Of a stretch of DNA of 64,000 nt, positions 26,992 to 35,806 are shown piece by piece (the stretch's first letter is position 1; every line of letters begins with the position of its first letter). Under the pieces are notes generated by a model. The model was given only the letters and a program-made list of their open reading frames with translations. It was not told the DNA's origin and made no database searches. The DNA is from Ferruginibacter sp. (lineage in GTDB: Bacteria; Bacteroidota; Bacteroidia; Chitinophagales; Chitinophagaceae), in NCBI GenBank assembly GCA_014379905.1, contig JACMKX010000132.1, forward strand, positions 61,272 through 125,271, written 5' to 3'. The translations under genes and the position numbers were made by a program.

Positions 26992-28002
26992 ATGAACGAA
27001 CCCGGCTCACATATCATTAAGGATATCTTTACTACAGACAATGCTGCATTGGAAAGCACTGCTTTAAAAATATTTAGTTTCCAATACAATCACAATATTA
27101 TTTATCGTCAGTTCTGTGATATCCTAAAGATAAAACCCGCTGATGTGCAAAGAATAGAAAATATACCGTTTTTGCCCATCCAGTTTTTTAAAACTCACCA
27201 GGTAATTACCGGGCAATTTGCGCCGCAAATTGTTTTTGAAAGCAGCGGCACAACCGGATCTGTTAACAGCAGGCATTTTGTAAAAGATACCGGTTTATAC
27301 GAGGAAAATTTTTTACATGGATTTGAAAAATTTTATGGCAATGTAGCTGGTTACTGTATCATTGGATTATTACCTTCATACCTGGAAAGAGGAAGTTCTT
27401 CATTGGTTTATATGGTAAACCATCTTATCAAAAGATCCGGGCACCCGCTCAGTGGCTTTTATTTATACGAACATGAAAAACTTCAACAAACCCTTTTTCA
27501 AAATGAAGCAAACGGGCAGCCTGCTATTTTAATCGGAGTTACTTACGCATTGCTGGACTTTGCAGAAAAATTTCCGATGCAATTGAAGCATACAATGGTA
27601 ATGGAAACGGGTGGCATGAAGGGTCGCAGGGAAGAGTTGATGCGGGAAGAAGTTCACCAGTTGTTACAAAAACAATTAGGCATAAAGGAAGTTCATTCAG
27701 AATATGGTATGACGGAATTATTATCCCAGGCCTATTCTTTGGGCGGTGGCATTTTTAAGCCCGGCAATTCTATAAAAATTTTATTGCGTACAGAAGATGA
27801 TCCCTTTGATGTGAATGCCAGCGTACCGGCAGATAAAAAATTTATAACAGGCGCTATTAATATTATTGACCTCGCCAATATTTACAGCTGTTCTTTTATT
27901 GCAACAGATGACATGGGTAAATTATATGCTGACGGAAGTTTTGAAGTATTGGGTCGCCTGGACAATAGTGATATCAGGGGTTGCGGGCTCATGATCTTAT
28001 AA
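26992..28002 (+). CDS. LuxE-like acyl-protein synthetase family protein
   Basis: I take the ATG at 26992 (MNEPGSHIIKDIF), giving 336 aa. The protein belongs to the LuxE/acyl-protein synthetase branch of the adenylate-forming superfamily. The ATP-loop-like ESSGTTGSVNSRH, the family block YCIIGLLPSYLERGSSSLVYMV and the late EYGMTELLSQAY motif are all present. LuxE activates fatty acids as acyl-AMP. This Bacteroidota subgroup is usually an orphan of unknown substrate, with no LuxC or LuxD here. It overlaps the 3' end of the convergent TPR-like gene by 6 bp. Confidence 0.82.
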   Translation: MNEPGSHIIKDIFTTDNAALESTALKIFSFQYNHNIIYRQFCDILKIKPADVQRIENIPFLPIQFFKTHQVITGQFAPQIVFESSGTTGSVNSRHFVKDTGLYEENFLHGFEKFYGNVAGYCIIGLLPSYLERGSSSLVYMVNHLIKRSGHPLSGFYLYEHEKLQQTLFQNEANGQPAILIGVTYALLDFAEKFPMQLKHTMVMETGGMKGRREELMREEVHQLLQKQLGIKEVHSEYGMTELLSQAYSLGGGIFKPGNSIKILLRTEDDPFDVNASVPADKKFITGAINIIDLANIYSCSFIATDDMGKLYADGSFEVLGRLDNSDIRGCGLMIL

Positions 28003-29562
28003 TGTACCATAGGCGATCCGCCTGTTACTGGCCAGGTATTTTTCCCTGATAACAACGCCCATCGGTTTCTCGTATAGTTTACTTTCTACCCAGCTAACCA
28101 GGTCCAGGTAAGCAAATGCCCTCGTTTCGAATCTATCTTTTTCAAACTGCTTGATGGCTTGTAAAAACTTTTCCAGTTCAGGTTTAAGCATCGACCTGTG
28201 TACAGAAAATGATTTACGCAAAAATTTAAATACTTCTTCTTCTATTACTGTAAGGTTTTGCATTTTGGCCATGAAGCGGTATACAGATTTTATAAGATGA
28301 TCCATGATGTCCATATTACCCAGTTCGTAATGCGCAAGCAGGTGTACGAGGCGTGCATAACATTGCAGGTCATTTCGCAGGTCAACCTGGTCGTTAATGA
28401 TCTTCCTTAAATAATCAATGCATTCATTGTAATTGCCCGCACCAAAATGAAGTGTAGCAATTTTATAGTTAAATACAAGCACCCTATGCCTGTCGAGGTA
28501 AAGTGAATATTCTTCCAATTGTTGTTCAATAGTAGGCGCCAGCACCAGCCCTGCGCTAAAATTACCAACAACCATCTCGAGGTTTAATTTGGCGCTGTTG
28601 AGGTAAACAAATGTCTGGATGCGGTTGTTATCATGAAGGTTGGCTGCCGGTGATTCTGAAAAATTTTCGAACTGTTTTAATGTAATAGCAAACTGCTGGT
28701 AATTTCTCAGATCGAAATGTGCATTCATGAGGTTATGCATCCCTTTTATGTAGTGGCTTGTTTCCACTTCAAGCATGGCAGGTTCGCTGTGAAAAAGATT
28801 AACCCATTTTTGCGTATACCTGTAATACATTAAAAAATCCTGGCGAATAAATGCATACCAGCAATAGCTTTGGTAAAAATAAAGTCTTTCATAAAAACCT
28901 GTTTGTTTGTAGGCTTCTGCCGGTAAATGTTCTGTAAAATATTTTTTGATGTATATCTCGTCCTCTTTGTTACGGGAGTGCCCGTGTTGCACATACCAGC
29001 TATATAATTGCAGCGCAAGGTTAGAAAGACTGGTAATCATCTTTCTTCTTTCGTTCACTTCCAATGCCTCGTTGGCCAATGTTTCTGCACGGTTTTGCAT
29101 ACTGCGGGTAATGTGTAGCGTTTCTATTTTTTTTTCCATGGATATTACCTGTATCAAAAAACTATCCTGGTTATGAGAGATGGCAAGTTCTTTGGCCTTC
29201 TCTAAAATTTTAAGGCTTTGCAGGTACAAACCTTTATTATACAGTATGCGGGCATAATCCAGTTGTTCGTGCAACTGCAGGTCAATGCTCTCTGTGCTTT
29301 TTAAAACCCTGAGGCTGGCCAGTATTTGTTTATACAAATGTGCCTTGGTATTGGAAAGTTGTTGTTTTTTAATGGAAGGAATCTTTTTGAGCAATTGAGC
29401 CTCGTCATAATCCTCGAGTTTATCCATTGCATCAAAAAGATCAACAATTTTAAGGTCGTGGTTGCCTGAATTTCGTTTGGTATAGAGCTTAAAATTGCGC
29501 TTTTCCGATTTTTGAAGTGATCGGATCAATTGGAAAACAATATCGGTTGAACGGTTGGGCAT
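27997..29562 (-). CDS. Helical-repeat (TPR-like) cytoplasmic protein, unknown function
   Basis: This 521-aa all-helical protein has no signal peptide. The N-terminus (MPNRSTDIVFQLIRSLQKSEKRNFKLY) and the DAMDKLEDYDEAQLLKK segment are typical of a conserved Bacteroidota family with tetratricopeptide-like repeats (for example LYLQSLKILEKAKELAISHN). The domain before the repeats may be winged-helix-like. It is convergent with the LuxE-like gene. The function is unknown. Confidence 0.75.
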   Translation of the reverse strand: MPNRSTDIVFQLIRSLQKSEKRNFKLYTKRNSGNHDLKIVDLFDAMDKLEDYDEAQLLKKIPSIKKQQLSNTKAHLYKQILASLRVLKSTESIDLQLHEQLDYARILYNKGLYLQSLKILEKAKELAISHNQDSFLIQVISMEKKIETLHITRSMQNRAETLANEALEVNERRKMITSLSNLALQLYSWYVQHGHSRNKEDEIYIKKYFTEHLPAEAYKQTGFYERLYFYQSYCWYAFIRQDFLMYYRYTQKWVNLFHSEPAMLEVETSHYIKGMHNLMNAHFDLRNYQQFAITLKQFENFSESPAANLHDNNRIQTFVYLNSAKLNLEMVVGNFSAGLVLAPTIEQQLEEYSLYLDRHRVLVFNYKIATLHFGAGNYNECIDYLRKIINDQVDLRNDLQCYARLVHLLAHYELGNMDIMDHLIKSVYRFMAKMQNLTVIEEEVFKFLRKSFSVHRSMLKPELEKFLQAIKQFEKDRFETRAFAYLDLVSWVESKLYEKPMGVVIREKYLASNRRIAYGTL

Positions 29563-29686
29563 CGTAACGTATTTTGCCTGAAAGGCCCTGTGGTAAAGGC
29601 TTTTAAAAAATTAAATCACCCTTTAGCATCCCGAAAGGCGCTATAAGATGATTTTAAAACAATAAAATTGATACTAAATTTGTATT

Positions 29687-29864
29687 CAGAAAGCAAAGGT
29701 ATACAAATGGCAGGCAATCGAAAAAAGCTGGCAGGCAATTTAAAGGCCGTTTTTACTAACAGCAAGATAAGAGGAAAATGATTACAAAAAAATAATTTTA
29801 AGAATTTTACATATGGCAAGCAATCGAAAAGGCCGCTCCGTTTCTACGGAGGGGCTATTTTTTT
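29687..29864 (+). ncRNA. Candidate small RNA, unit 1 of a tandem pair
   Basis: A TAAATTTG -7 element at 29675-29682 predicts a start near 29687. The unit ends in the hairpin CTCCGT-TTCT-ACGGAG followed by T7 at 29858-29864, giving about 178 nt. The last 70 bp (29795-29864) are identical to those of unit 2. CAATCGAAAA occurs at 29715 and again at 29821, with a further related GGCAGGCAAT word between, so the RNA has a modular repeat. Tiny reading frames exist from ATGGCAGGC and ATGGCAAGC but are not conserved in unit 2. This favours a structural RNA over a peptide gene. Confidence 0.5.
29795..29864 (+). repeat. 70-bp perfect direct repeat, copy 1
   Basis: This segment is identical base for base to 30103-30172. 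It covers the 3' third of the candidate RNA including its terminator hairpin and T run. Confidence 0.92.
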
Positions 29865-29975
29865 AATGTGAAATTCCATTGGGCATCGTAGCAAAATACC
29901 CTTGAAAGCTACTACAGGTAAGGGCTTTAACATAAAAATAGGAGCTTAAACATCCGATAACATCATTTAACATGA

Positions 29976-30006
29976 TTTTGAAACCCTTAAATATTTTATA
30001 AATTTG
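29976..30006 (+). promoter_or_regulatory. Promoter of small-RNA unit 2
   Basis: TTTTG at 29976-29980 and TAAATTTG at 29999-30006, 18 bp apart, fit the Bacteroidota promoter. The upstream sequence ATGATTTTGAAAC aligns with ATGATTTTAAAAC at the same distance from the TAAATTTG of unit 1. Confidence 0.6.
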
Positions 30007-30010
30007 TTAT

Positions 30011-30172
30011 CAAGAAGCGAATAATGGCAATCGAAAAACGCTGGCAGGCTATTTTCGGGCTATTATTCCTTAAAAACAGGGTGTGAGACAGAAATAAGTT
30101 AGATTTTAAGAATTTTACATATGGCAAGCAATCGAAAAGGCCGCTCCGTTTCTACGGAGGGGCTATTTTTTT
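30011..30172 (+). ncRNA. Candidate small RNA, unit 2 of a tandem pair
   Basis: It has the same architecture as unit 1: promoter, 5' segment GGCAATCGAAAAACGCTGGC (CAATCGAAAA at 30028), a divergent middle, then the 70-bp identical end at 30103-30172 with CAATCGAAAA at 30129, hairpin and T7. The predicted length is about 162 nt. The 5' ATG frame reads MAIEKRW here but MAGNRKK in unit 1, because a 4-base gap shifts it. The nucleotide motif is kept while the peptide is not. Confidence 0.5.
30103..30172 (+). repeat. 70-bp perfect direct repeat, copy 2
   Basis: This is identical to 29795-29864 and forms the 3' end and terminator of small-RNA unit 2. Confidence 0.92.
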
Positions 30173-30476
30173 GTGCGGCGAAGGATCTCAAAGTACCACA
30201 AGTAAGTGTCGCGTACGCTGAATTGCCCACTTAAAATAATTTCTGTTTCCAAAGATATGTGTTAGTTCCTCCCATTTTGTTGTTCCAATGCCCGCGGCTA
30301 TCACTATAAAAAATCACACGCCGCAATTGGGTGTGGGTTGTGAGTTGAATACAAACCCCCATGGGGAAGAAAATTATTCCAATAGTAAATACAGTAATCA
30401 TCCTGGAATAGGTTTACTGGTAGTGATAGTTTTTGTTAAAATTCCTGTGTACCGATCCTTATCTGTACCACCACCC

Positions 30477-31934
30477 TTAATTTCTTTTAATTATTTTTTC
30501 CCTGATCTTTTTGTAGCGGGTTGGGTTAATTGTTATTAACCAGTCTGCTATTAATGCAGTAAAAGGTAATGCTGCATTCATATCCCTCAAAAGCATATCC
30601 ACGTGATGAATCGTTCCGGGCATGGTACTGAGACCACGCGAAGCACCATTGGGCCTGAACTTTGATCTCCATTTTATAAACGCTGTTCCCTCCTGAAATA
30701 TTTGTGATTCTGTCGGCCGGGTAATTCTGCCTTTTAAATATTCACAAACCCATAAGGCAGCAAATTCAGATGAAATGGGAGATTGTATAGACGAATTATA
30801 TCCAACAAATGCAAGCGCCGGAACGCCCGCGGGCAGTATATGATGATACAAAATGTAATTACCATCGCTATCTGTAAATTTTTCGACAAGCGCATCCGAT
30901 AAAAAAGGTATGGTCTGTTTAAACCCTGCTGCAAAAACTATCATGTCACTCTCCATTTGCTCTCCATTAGAAAATATGACCTGCCTGCCGTTGAATGCAA
31001 TAATTTCGCCTTGTTTGGTTGCGATTATTCCTGAACTTATTTTTTCAAAAAAAAGAGGAGTTTCAAGCGTGATTTCACCAAAAGCTTGCTCTTTTATGGT
31101 AGAAGTGGGAACAAGATTAAGTGCTGTCAGCATTTGCTTCCGGGTGCAGTATTTTTCAAGGAAAGAAAGCATTCTCCGGGAAATGCCGGCTTTATTTATA
31201 AATTGCTCCAGTTTATTATGCTGATCACTTGGTTTGATGAAGGCCTCCCCGAGCCTGTTAAGCAACAAGTATTTCATATTGATGCCTTTCACATAACGGG
31301 GTATTTTCCATTTGGGTTCCCGAAACACAAGCAATGAACTTTTTGCAGTTTCTGAAGCTGCAGTAATAAGGTCACTTGCAGACTTTCCGTAACCAACTAC
31401 TACCAGGCGCTTATCCTTAGATGTTTCGGTACTATGAAATTGTGTGCTGTGAAAGATTTCACCCCCGGAATTAATAAAACTATCCATTCCTTGCAAATCC
31501 GGTATAAAGGGATCCGAAAAAGTTCCGTTGCATATAATCAGGAAATCAGTTTGTATTTTAAAAGCTGTGTCGTTGTTCTTGCCGGTTATTGTCCATTTAT
31601 TGTCTTGGAAACTTGCATCCGTAATTTCATGTGAGAATTGTATTGCAGGAAAAACATTGAATTTTTTTGCATAATCCGAAAGGTAAGCCTGCACCTGTTG
31701 TCCGGAAGGCCACTCCGGGTAATGTTTTGGCATAGGAAAATCGCTGAAGCAATAAGTATCTTTTGTATTCTGGGGTGTGAGCCCGGGATATCTTCTTGAA
31801 GAAGCCCAAACACCTCCCAATTCCGTATCCTTCTCAAACAGCTTAATATCATAACCATATTCAAGGCAGGTTTTTGCTGTTACTAACCCGCTAAGGCCTG
31901 CACCAATTATCCCGATTGTTTTTACTTTTTCCAT
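30477..31934 (-). CDS. Flavin-containing monooxygenase-like protein
   Basis: This 485-aa protein has an N-terminal FAD Rossmann motif (IGAGLSGLVTAK, residues 10-21), the following ELGGVWASSRRYPGL, and a second dinucleotide motif VVVGYGKSASD near residue 177 for NAD(P)H. The order fits class B flavoprotein monooxygenases, either N/S-oxygenating FMO or Baeyer-Villiger type. The region before the second motif reads IFHSTQFHSTE, a poor match to the FxGxxxHxxxY/W fingerprint, so the exact subclass is open. It lies 91 bp downstream of an acyltransferase gene on the same strand, and the two may be an operon. Confidence 0.82.
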   Translation of the reverse strand: MEKVKTIGIIGAGLSGLVTAKTCLEYGYDIKLFEKDTELGGVWASSRRYPGLTPQNTKDTYCFSDFPMPKHYPEWPSGQQVQAYLSDYAKKFNVFPAIQFSHEITDASFQDNKWTITGKNNDTAFKIQTDFLIICNGTFSDPFIPDLQGMDSFINSGGEIFHSTQFHSTETSKDKRLVVVGYGKSASDLITAASETAKSSLLVFREPKWKIPRYVKGINMKYLLLNRLGEAFIKPSDQHNKLEQFINKAGISRRMLSFLEKYCTRKQMLTALNLVPTSTIKEQAFGEITLETPLFFEKISSGIIATKQGEIIAFNGRQVIFSNGEQMESDMIVFAAGFKQTIPFLSDALVEKFTDSDGNYILYHHILPAGVPALAFVGYNSSIQSPISSEFAALWVCEYLKGRITRPTESQIFQEGTAFIKWRSKFRPNGASRGLSTMPGTIHHVDMLLRDMNAALPFTALIADWLITINPTRYKKIREKIIKRN

Positions 31935-32025
31935 CGTCCCGGTTTTAATTTTTTCAAACCTCAGTTTTCGCTAATTCTATTACAAAAAATCCAGGTTGTC
32001 AATAATCTGAGTACTTTATTGTTAC

Positions 32026-32751
32026 TCAAATACTAATTGTAAGGCAATTGTTTGCCAGGAATGGGTCCTGGATATTTTTAAACATTTTTTCTAATTCGCT
32101 TGTCAGGTAACTGGTTCTCCAATAAAGGATGATACCTTTTTTCTGCTTTAACGGGGTGTCAAACGAAAACGTGATTGATTGGGGATATTGCCTGAAACCG
32201 AATTTCATGTAAGCTTTTGAATGTTCATTAAAACAGCCTACAAAACCATGTTGTAAGTGTAAGAGCCCTATGGCAAAGGCTCCTTTGATAATCTGGAGCG
32301 ATAGTTTTAGCGACCGTTCCTTTTCTACAATAAAAAATCTGCTTACTTCACCAGCTTTTTCTGCCGCTTTCTTTTTAGCATAAAACCCCTGCTCTAAACT
32401 GCTATGGGGATAAATGCCCAGGCAGGGAAATACTGATGCCGGCTTATGATTTGTTATACGGGATAACCCGGCTCTCGATGAAATGTTTTGAACCCAGTGG
32501 TTTGCCAGTGTCGGTTCTTCCAATACAATTCTAAAATATCCTACCAGTTCTGTTTTTAGTGGATGCGTTTTATAAATTCCATAGTGCAATGAATTACGAT
32601 CGTAATAGTTAACATCTATGGCTTTGTCATTTTCGTTGATAAATAAACCCGAAGCTGATTTAGAAAAACAGCCGTATCGCAACCGGAGAAAAAGTTCCAA
32701 CTCCGCTTCTGATAAAATTTCTTTCAAAATATATTCTTTACGCTGCATCAT
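32026..32751 (-). CDS. Acyl-homoserine-lactone-synthase/FeeM-like N-acyltransferase
   Basis: This 241-aa GNAT-fold protein resembles autoinducer synthases and N-acyl amino acid synthases. Residues placed as in LuxI-type enzymes are Arg25/Phe29 (RLRYGCF), the acidic block IDVNYYD (Asp46, Asp51), the Arg of VGYFRIV (Arg74) and the Glu-x-x-Arg pair in GEVSRFFIV (Glu135, Arg138). The conserved Trp of true LuxI proteins is not evident, and the protein is longer than LuxI. An N-acyl amino acid or lipid product is as likely as a signal. It lies directly upstream of the flavin monooxygenase gene. Confidence 0.65.
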   Translation of the reverse strand: MMQRKEYILKEILSEAELELFLRLRYGCFSKSASGLFINENDKAIDVNYYDRNSLHYGIYKTHPLKTELVGYFRIVLEEPTLANHWVQNISSRAGLSRITNHKPASVFPCLGIYPHSSLEQGFYAKKKAAEKAGEVSRFFIVEKERSLKLSLQIIKGAFAIGLLHLQHGFVGCFNEHSKAYMKFGFRQYPQSITFSFDTPLKQKKGIILYWRTSYLTSELEKMFKNIQDPFLANNCLTISI

Positions 32752-32904
32752 ACATATTTAATTTGCGGGTACACACATCCGAAATAACACAAAAAACTAT
32801 TGGACTTCTATTGATTTCAATTGCGAATTGCAGACCATGAAATGTTGAAATGCTGACAGTGGCAAACACACCAGCCTGCTAAATTTTTACTTCTATAACT
32901 TCGG

Positions 32905-33287
32905 CTACAATAAGGCAATGCGCTCAACAGAAATTAAAATACCTGCAGGAAAAGGCATTAACTGCGGAGTACTGCGAGCGGGTGCCTCGCCCGGGAAAAA
33001 TCCTGGTAAATTTTATTAACGATATTCATATCGTTAACGGCAACCATGAAAAGCGTTGTTTTAACAACCTTACTCATACTACTTCCGGCCGCTTCAAGTA
33101 AAGTTTTGGTATTTTCCAATGCCTGCCCGGTTTGTTCCCCGAACGAGCTACTTATTACCTGGCCGGAACCAGGATCCAATCCTGGCATACCCGAACGGAA
33201 AATAAAATTGTTAGTGACTACAGCCTGGGGAAATATGGTATCCATCCGGGGAGCTTTCCCTGTATTGAAATTTTTTCTTTCTGTCAT
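32905..33287 (-). pseudogene. RidA family protein, frameshifted near the C-terminus
   Basis: RidA proteins hydrolyse reactive enamine/imine intermediates. The first 99 residues are a normal RidA sequence (FPQAVVTNNFIFRSGMPGLDP). After IYQDF the frame runs into RARHPLAVLRS and a stop at 32958. One base further over, the frame reads FPGEAPARSTPQ and then PFPAGILISVERIAL and stops at 32905. That is exactly the missing RidA C-terminus, including the active-site Arg (ARST) and the substrate Glu (VERIA). A single lost T in a run of five (32996-33000) explains it. The restored length is 127 aa, normal for the family. It may be a real mutation or a homopolymer sequencing error. Confidence 0.88.
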
Positions 33288-33672
33288 AATGTTATATCTA
33301 AAAGAATAAAGCCTGCGAAGGTTCCTGCATTTAATTAATTACAAAATTGTAAATTCATCTCTTAACTGATAACAGAGATCTTACCCATTTTTAGAAATCC
33401 AATACTCATTTTAGAAAAGTACACCGGGAATTAAAACAGCCCAGTATTTTATGGCACCGGTACCCAATACATCTATTACAGGATGTTGCTTTTAAAGTTT
33501 AGCTGGCTCATTTAGATGTAAATTTTTGGTGACGCATCCATTTAATACATCCGCACGTTTTCCAAATCGCTCCTTCTAATCCTGCAGATTTAATTACTTT
33601 AAAGACTTAATAGTTTGTTCGTAGCAATGCTGCGGTCACAACATGCGTTTAAATATCAAAAATTGAAACAGG
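33288..33672. other. Gene-free stretch upstream of ridA
   Basis: Apart from the promoter module at 33341-33418, I see no coding frame, repeat or terminator here. Confidence 0.5.
33341..33418 (-). promoter_or_regulatory. Shared promoter module, copy at ridA
   Basis: On the gene strand the boxes AAAATGAGTA and AAAAATGGGTA lie 21 bp apart (first C of each complement at 33384 and 33405). AGATCTCTG follows, and CAATTTTG comes at 33349-33342. The distance from the proximal box to the -7-like element is 42 bp, as in three other copies. The predicted transcription start near 33338 leaves a leader of about 50 nt. Confidence 0.55.
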
Positions 33673-34491
33673 TTATGGATGATAGAAGAAATTTACCCGC
33701 GTTTGATAGTTAAAAGAAGGGCTACCGGGATACTCCCACAGCGCAAGCATTTTATCGATTCTTTCATTTTGAATAATAAACTCCCTGCGTTTAACAGATT
33801 CCACGGAACCGGTAAATGTTGTTGTTACTTTAACAGGCAGTTTATCCATTGTTTGTAATACCGGTAAATTATAAATGGTCATAGTTTCGGTAATGGTAAC
33901 AGGATCAATAAATGCCCAGGGGTTAAAATTACATTTGTCAGACCAGGCTTCAATAACATGAGTAATGATTATACCGCCGGGAGTTTGCTGGGTTATTTTT
34001 TCCAGGAGCCCTGCTGCATTGTAATTGTATAAAGAATGGTATTGCAGGTGCTTGCCAGCTTCGTTCTTTAAAAAATAATCAAGCAATATTGGCCTTCCTG
34101 CACCATTGTAGCTAAATTCCAATATATAGCTTGTACCAGAACCCGAAGCCGGGTGGATGGTAATATCAGTTATTTTTCCTACGGCATTGTACCGGTAGTC
34201 GCTCGCCCTCCGGGATCTTGAACTGGTGATTTGCGAAACCCGGTTGCCTGTATAGCTAAATGATACCGTATCCTTCACAACAGGAAAACCATAAAATATC
34301 TTATCCGGCGTGGAATCTGTACGATATTTGAAATAGGTTGTTTCCTGCAGATCAGTCCAGACAATACTGTCTAATAAATTTACTGCAGTGTCTCCGCTGT
34401 CTGGTGCGGGTGAATAAATTTCCTTTTTGGAACAGGCAACAAGCAGTAATATCATTGAAACTGCACAGGTTGCATTGTAGATGGTTTTCAT
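33673..34491 (-). CDS. YD-repeat-like lipoprotein
   Basis: This 272-aa protein has a lipobox (ILLLVAC) and then SKKEIYSP. The mature part carries several RHS/YD-type turns: YNAVGKITDI, YNGAGRPILLDY and YNYNAAGLLEKI. This pattern is shared by DUF4595-like Bacteroidota lipoproteins that form beta-strand ladders on the cell surface. The function is unknown. A second minus-strand lipoprotein gene lies 97 bp upstream. Confidence 0.7.
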   Translation of the reverse strand: MKTIYNATCAVSMILLLVACSKKEIYSPAPDSGDTAVNLLDSIVWTDLQETTYFKYRTDSTPDKIFYGFPVVKDTVSFSYTGNRVSQITSSRSRRASDYRYNAVGKITDITIHPASGSGTSYILEFSYNGAGRPILLDYFLKNEAGKHLQYHSLYNYNAAGLLEKITQQTPGGIIITHVIEAWSDKCNFNPWAFIDPVTITETMTIYNLPVLQTMDKLPVKVTTTFTGSVESVKRREFIIQNERIDKMLALWEYPGSPSFNYQTRVNFFYHP

Positions 34492-34588
34492 ACTAAATAT
34501 TTTTTTTACGATAGTTCATTCGAAAAAACTGACAGCTGCAATTGATTACATCGTGTTACAGCGAAACCTGCAGTAAGCAATTTGCCAA

Positions 34589-35464
34589 TCATTTTTTAAA
34601 AGAATAACTAAGACCAATTGCAACACCGGATCCTTTGATATTTGACCTGGGCGGATCATACTTTGCAGTGGCCTGAGCCCAAAGAGCAACATCATTAAAG
34701 AATTGGAAATTACAGTACAGCGGTATGTTGCGTAGAGGCTGGTAACTGGCATATCCCCCGATAAAACAAGGATAGATACCTGATTTTCCATCTCTATGTA
34801 AGCCCGTAATTTCTTTTTCCTCTTTCGTAAAATCAGTTTTGGCCGTCATGAATTTAACCAGGATAATCCGGGTGATATAGGTCACATTGATTCGTTTGTT
34901 TATCTTGAACAATAAATGGCCCTGAAGTGAAAAAGAAAGCTGATTTGCGTTAAAAAAGCGTTCGTAGCTGTTATTGGCCAACAAGCCCGATTCTTTTAAT
35001 TTCACCTGGTGGAGGTAAACCGATCCGGCGATACCCGGAACGATCCGTTTACCCCGGCCCCGTGAATTAAAAAAATAAACTATTCCAAGTCCTGCTGATT
35101 GTCTTTGAGTAGCCACCGAAGCGCTATCAAACCCGCCGTTGTAAATGTTAATCGCGGCTGAATCTGTTAAAAGCGGAAATATATTTTTCTCTCTTTTAAA
35201 ATCACCATGCACAAAAAATTTTATTTTTTTTGTCAGCATATTTGAAACATCAAAACTAAAAGCATTATCCTTATTAGCCGTGCTGTCAAAACCATTTGAC
35301 GTATTAATATGAGAAAAATATGCTGCATCAATACTTGTTGATCCCTTGCTGCCTGCAACCGGCGAAACAAGGGGCGAAGAACTATATATATAACGCGGTC
35401 CGTTACAGGAGCAAAATAGTATTACTGCCGTTATACATAGGATAAAACACAAATTAGCTTTCAT
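34589..35464 (-). CDS. Lipoprotein with predicted outer-membrane beta-strands
   Basis: This 291-aa protein has the lipobox ILFCSC followed by NGPRYIYSSSP. The rest shows alternating hydrophobic strands with Gly-Lys turns (RGRGKRIVPGIAGSVYLHQ) and ends in YSFKK. That would suit a small barrel or jelly roll tethered by lipid. No family is recognised. Confidence 0.68.
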   Translation of the reverse strand: MKANLCFILCITAVILFCSCNGPRYIYSSSPLVSPVAGSKGSTSIDAAYFSHINTSNGFDSTANKDNAFSFDVSNMLTKKIKFFVHGDFKREKNIFPLLTDSAAINIYNGGFDSASVATQRQSAGLGIVYFFNSRGRGKRIVPGIAGSVYLHQVKLKESGLLANNSYERFFNANQLSFSLQGHLLFKINKRINVTYITRIILVKFMTAKTDFTKEEKEITGLHRDGKSGIYPCFIGGYASYQPLRNIPLYCNFQFFNDVALWAQATAKYDPPRSNIKGSGVAIGLSYSFKK

Positions 35465-35533
35465 AAACCTGGATTATCTGCTTATTTAAACTGGTCAGCA
35501 TTTACGGAAAAATTCATCTTGCCGCCAATGTGT

Positions 35534-35806
35534 TTATTCAGCAGTGGTGGGGTCAATCATCTCCACTATTTCGCTGATCACATCTGCAGGGAAGCCACCT
35601 TCCTTAGCGTGCTGCCTAATGATATCTTCATTGGGGGCTATATAAATGCAATACATTTTATTGCCGGTTACATAACTTTCCTTCCATTGAATTTGTGGGC
35701 CCAGGTTTTTTAATACGCTGCAGGAAGTTTGTGACGCCTGCTTAAACTGCTGTGCTGTAAAATTTCCAAGCCCCGGAATTTCTCTTTCAATAACATACTT
35801 AGGCAT
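35534..35806 (-). CDS. DUF4242 family small protein (paralogue A)
   Basis: This 90-aa protein starts MPKYVIEREIPGLGNFTAQQF, has the central QWKESYVTGNKMYCIYIAPNEDIIRQHAKEGGFP, and ends DPTTAE. This is the DUF4242 ferredoxin-like fold, some members of which bind nickel. The conserved Cys in MYCIYIA and His in QHAKEGG are kept. A close paralogue lies at 36251. This copy does not have the shared promoter module upstream. Confidence 0.85.
   Translation of the reverse strand: MPKYVIEREIPGLGNFTAQQFKQASQTSCSVLKNLGPQIQWKESYVTGNKMYCIYIAPNEDIIRQHAKEGGFPADVISEIVEMIDPTTAE

Larger units (their letters stand above)
29563..30476. other. Gene-free stretch holding two tandem small-RNA-like units
   Basis: No conserved protein frame is present. 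From about 29650 to 30172 there are two paralogous units, each with a promoter-like element, a 5' motif and an identical terminator end (listed separately). From 30173 to 30476 I see nothing recognisable. Confidence 0.6.

Noticed and set aside
26992..28002. Bioluminescence (lux) operon from the LuxE-like gene
   Set aside because: There are no LuxA, B, C or D genes nearby, and this LuxE-like branch is a common orphan in Bacteroidota.
29687..30172. Tandem repeats read as a CRISPR array
   Set aside because: There are only two long units with their own promoters and terminators, no regular short repeats with unique spacers, and no cas genes.
30288..30539. 83-codon plus-strand frame before the monooxygenase gene
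   Set aside because: No motif, no signal peptide, and it overlaps the 3' end of the convergent gene.
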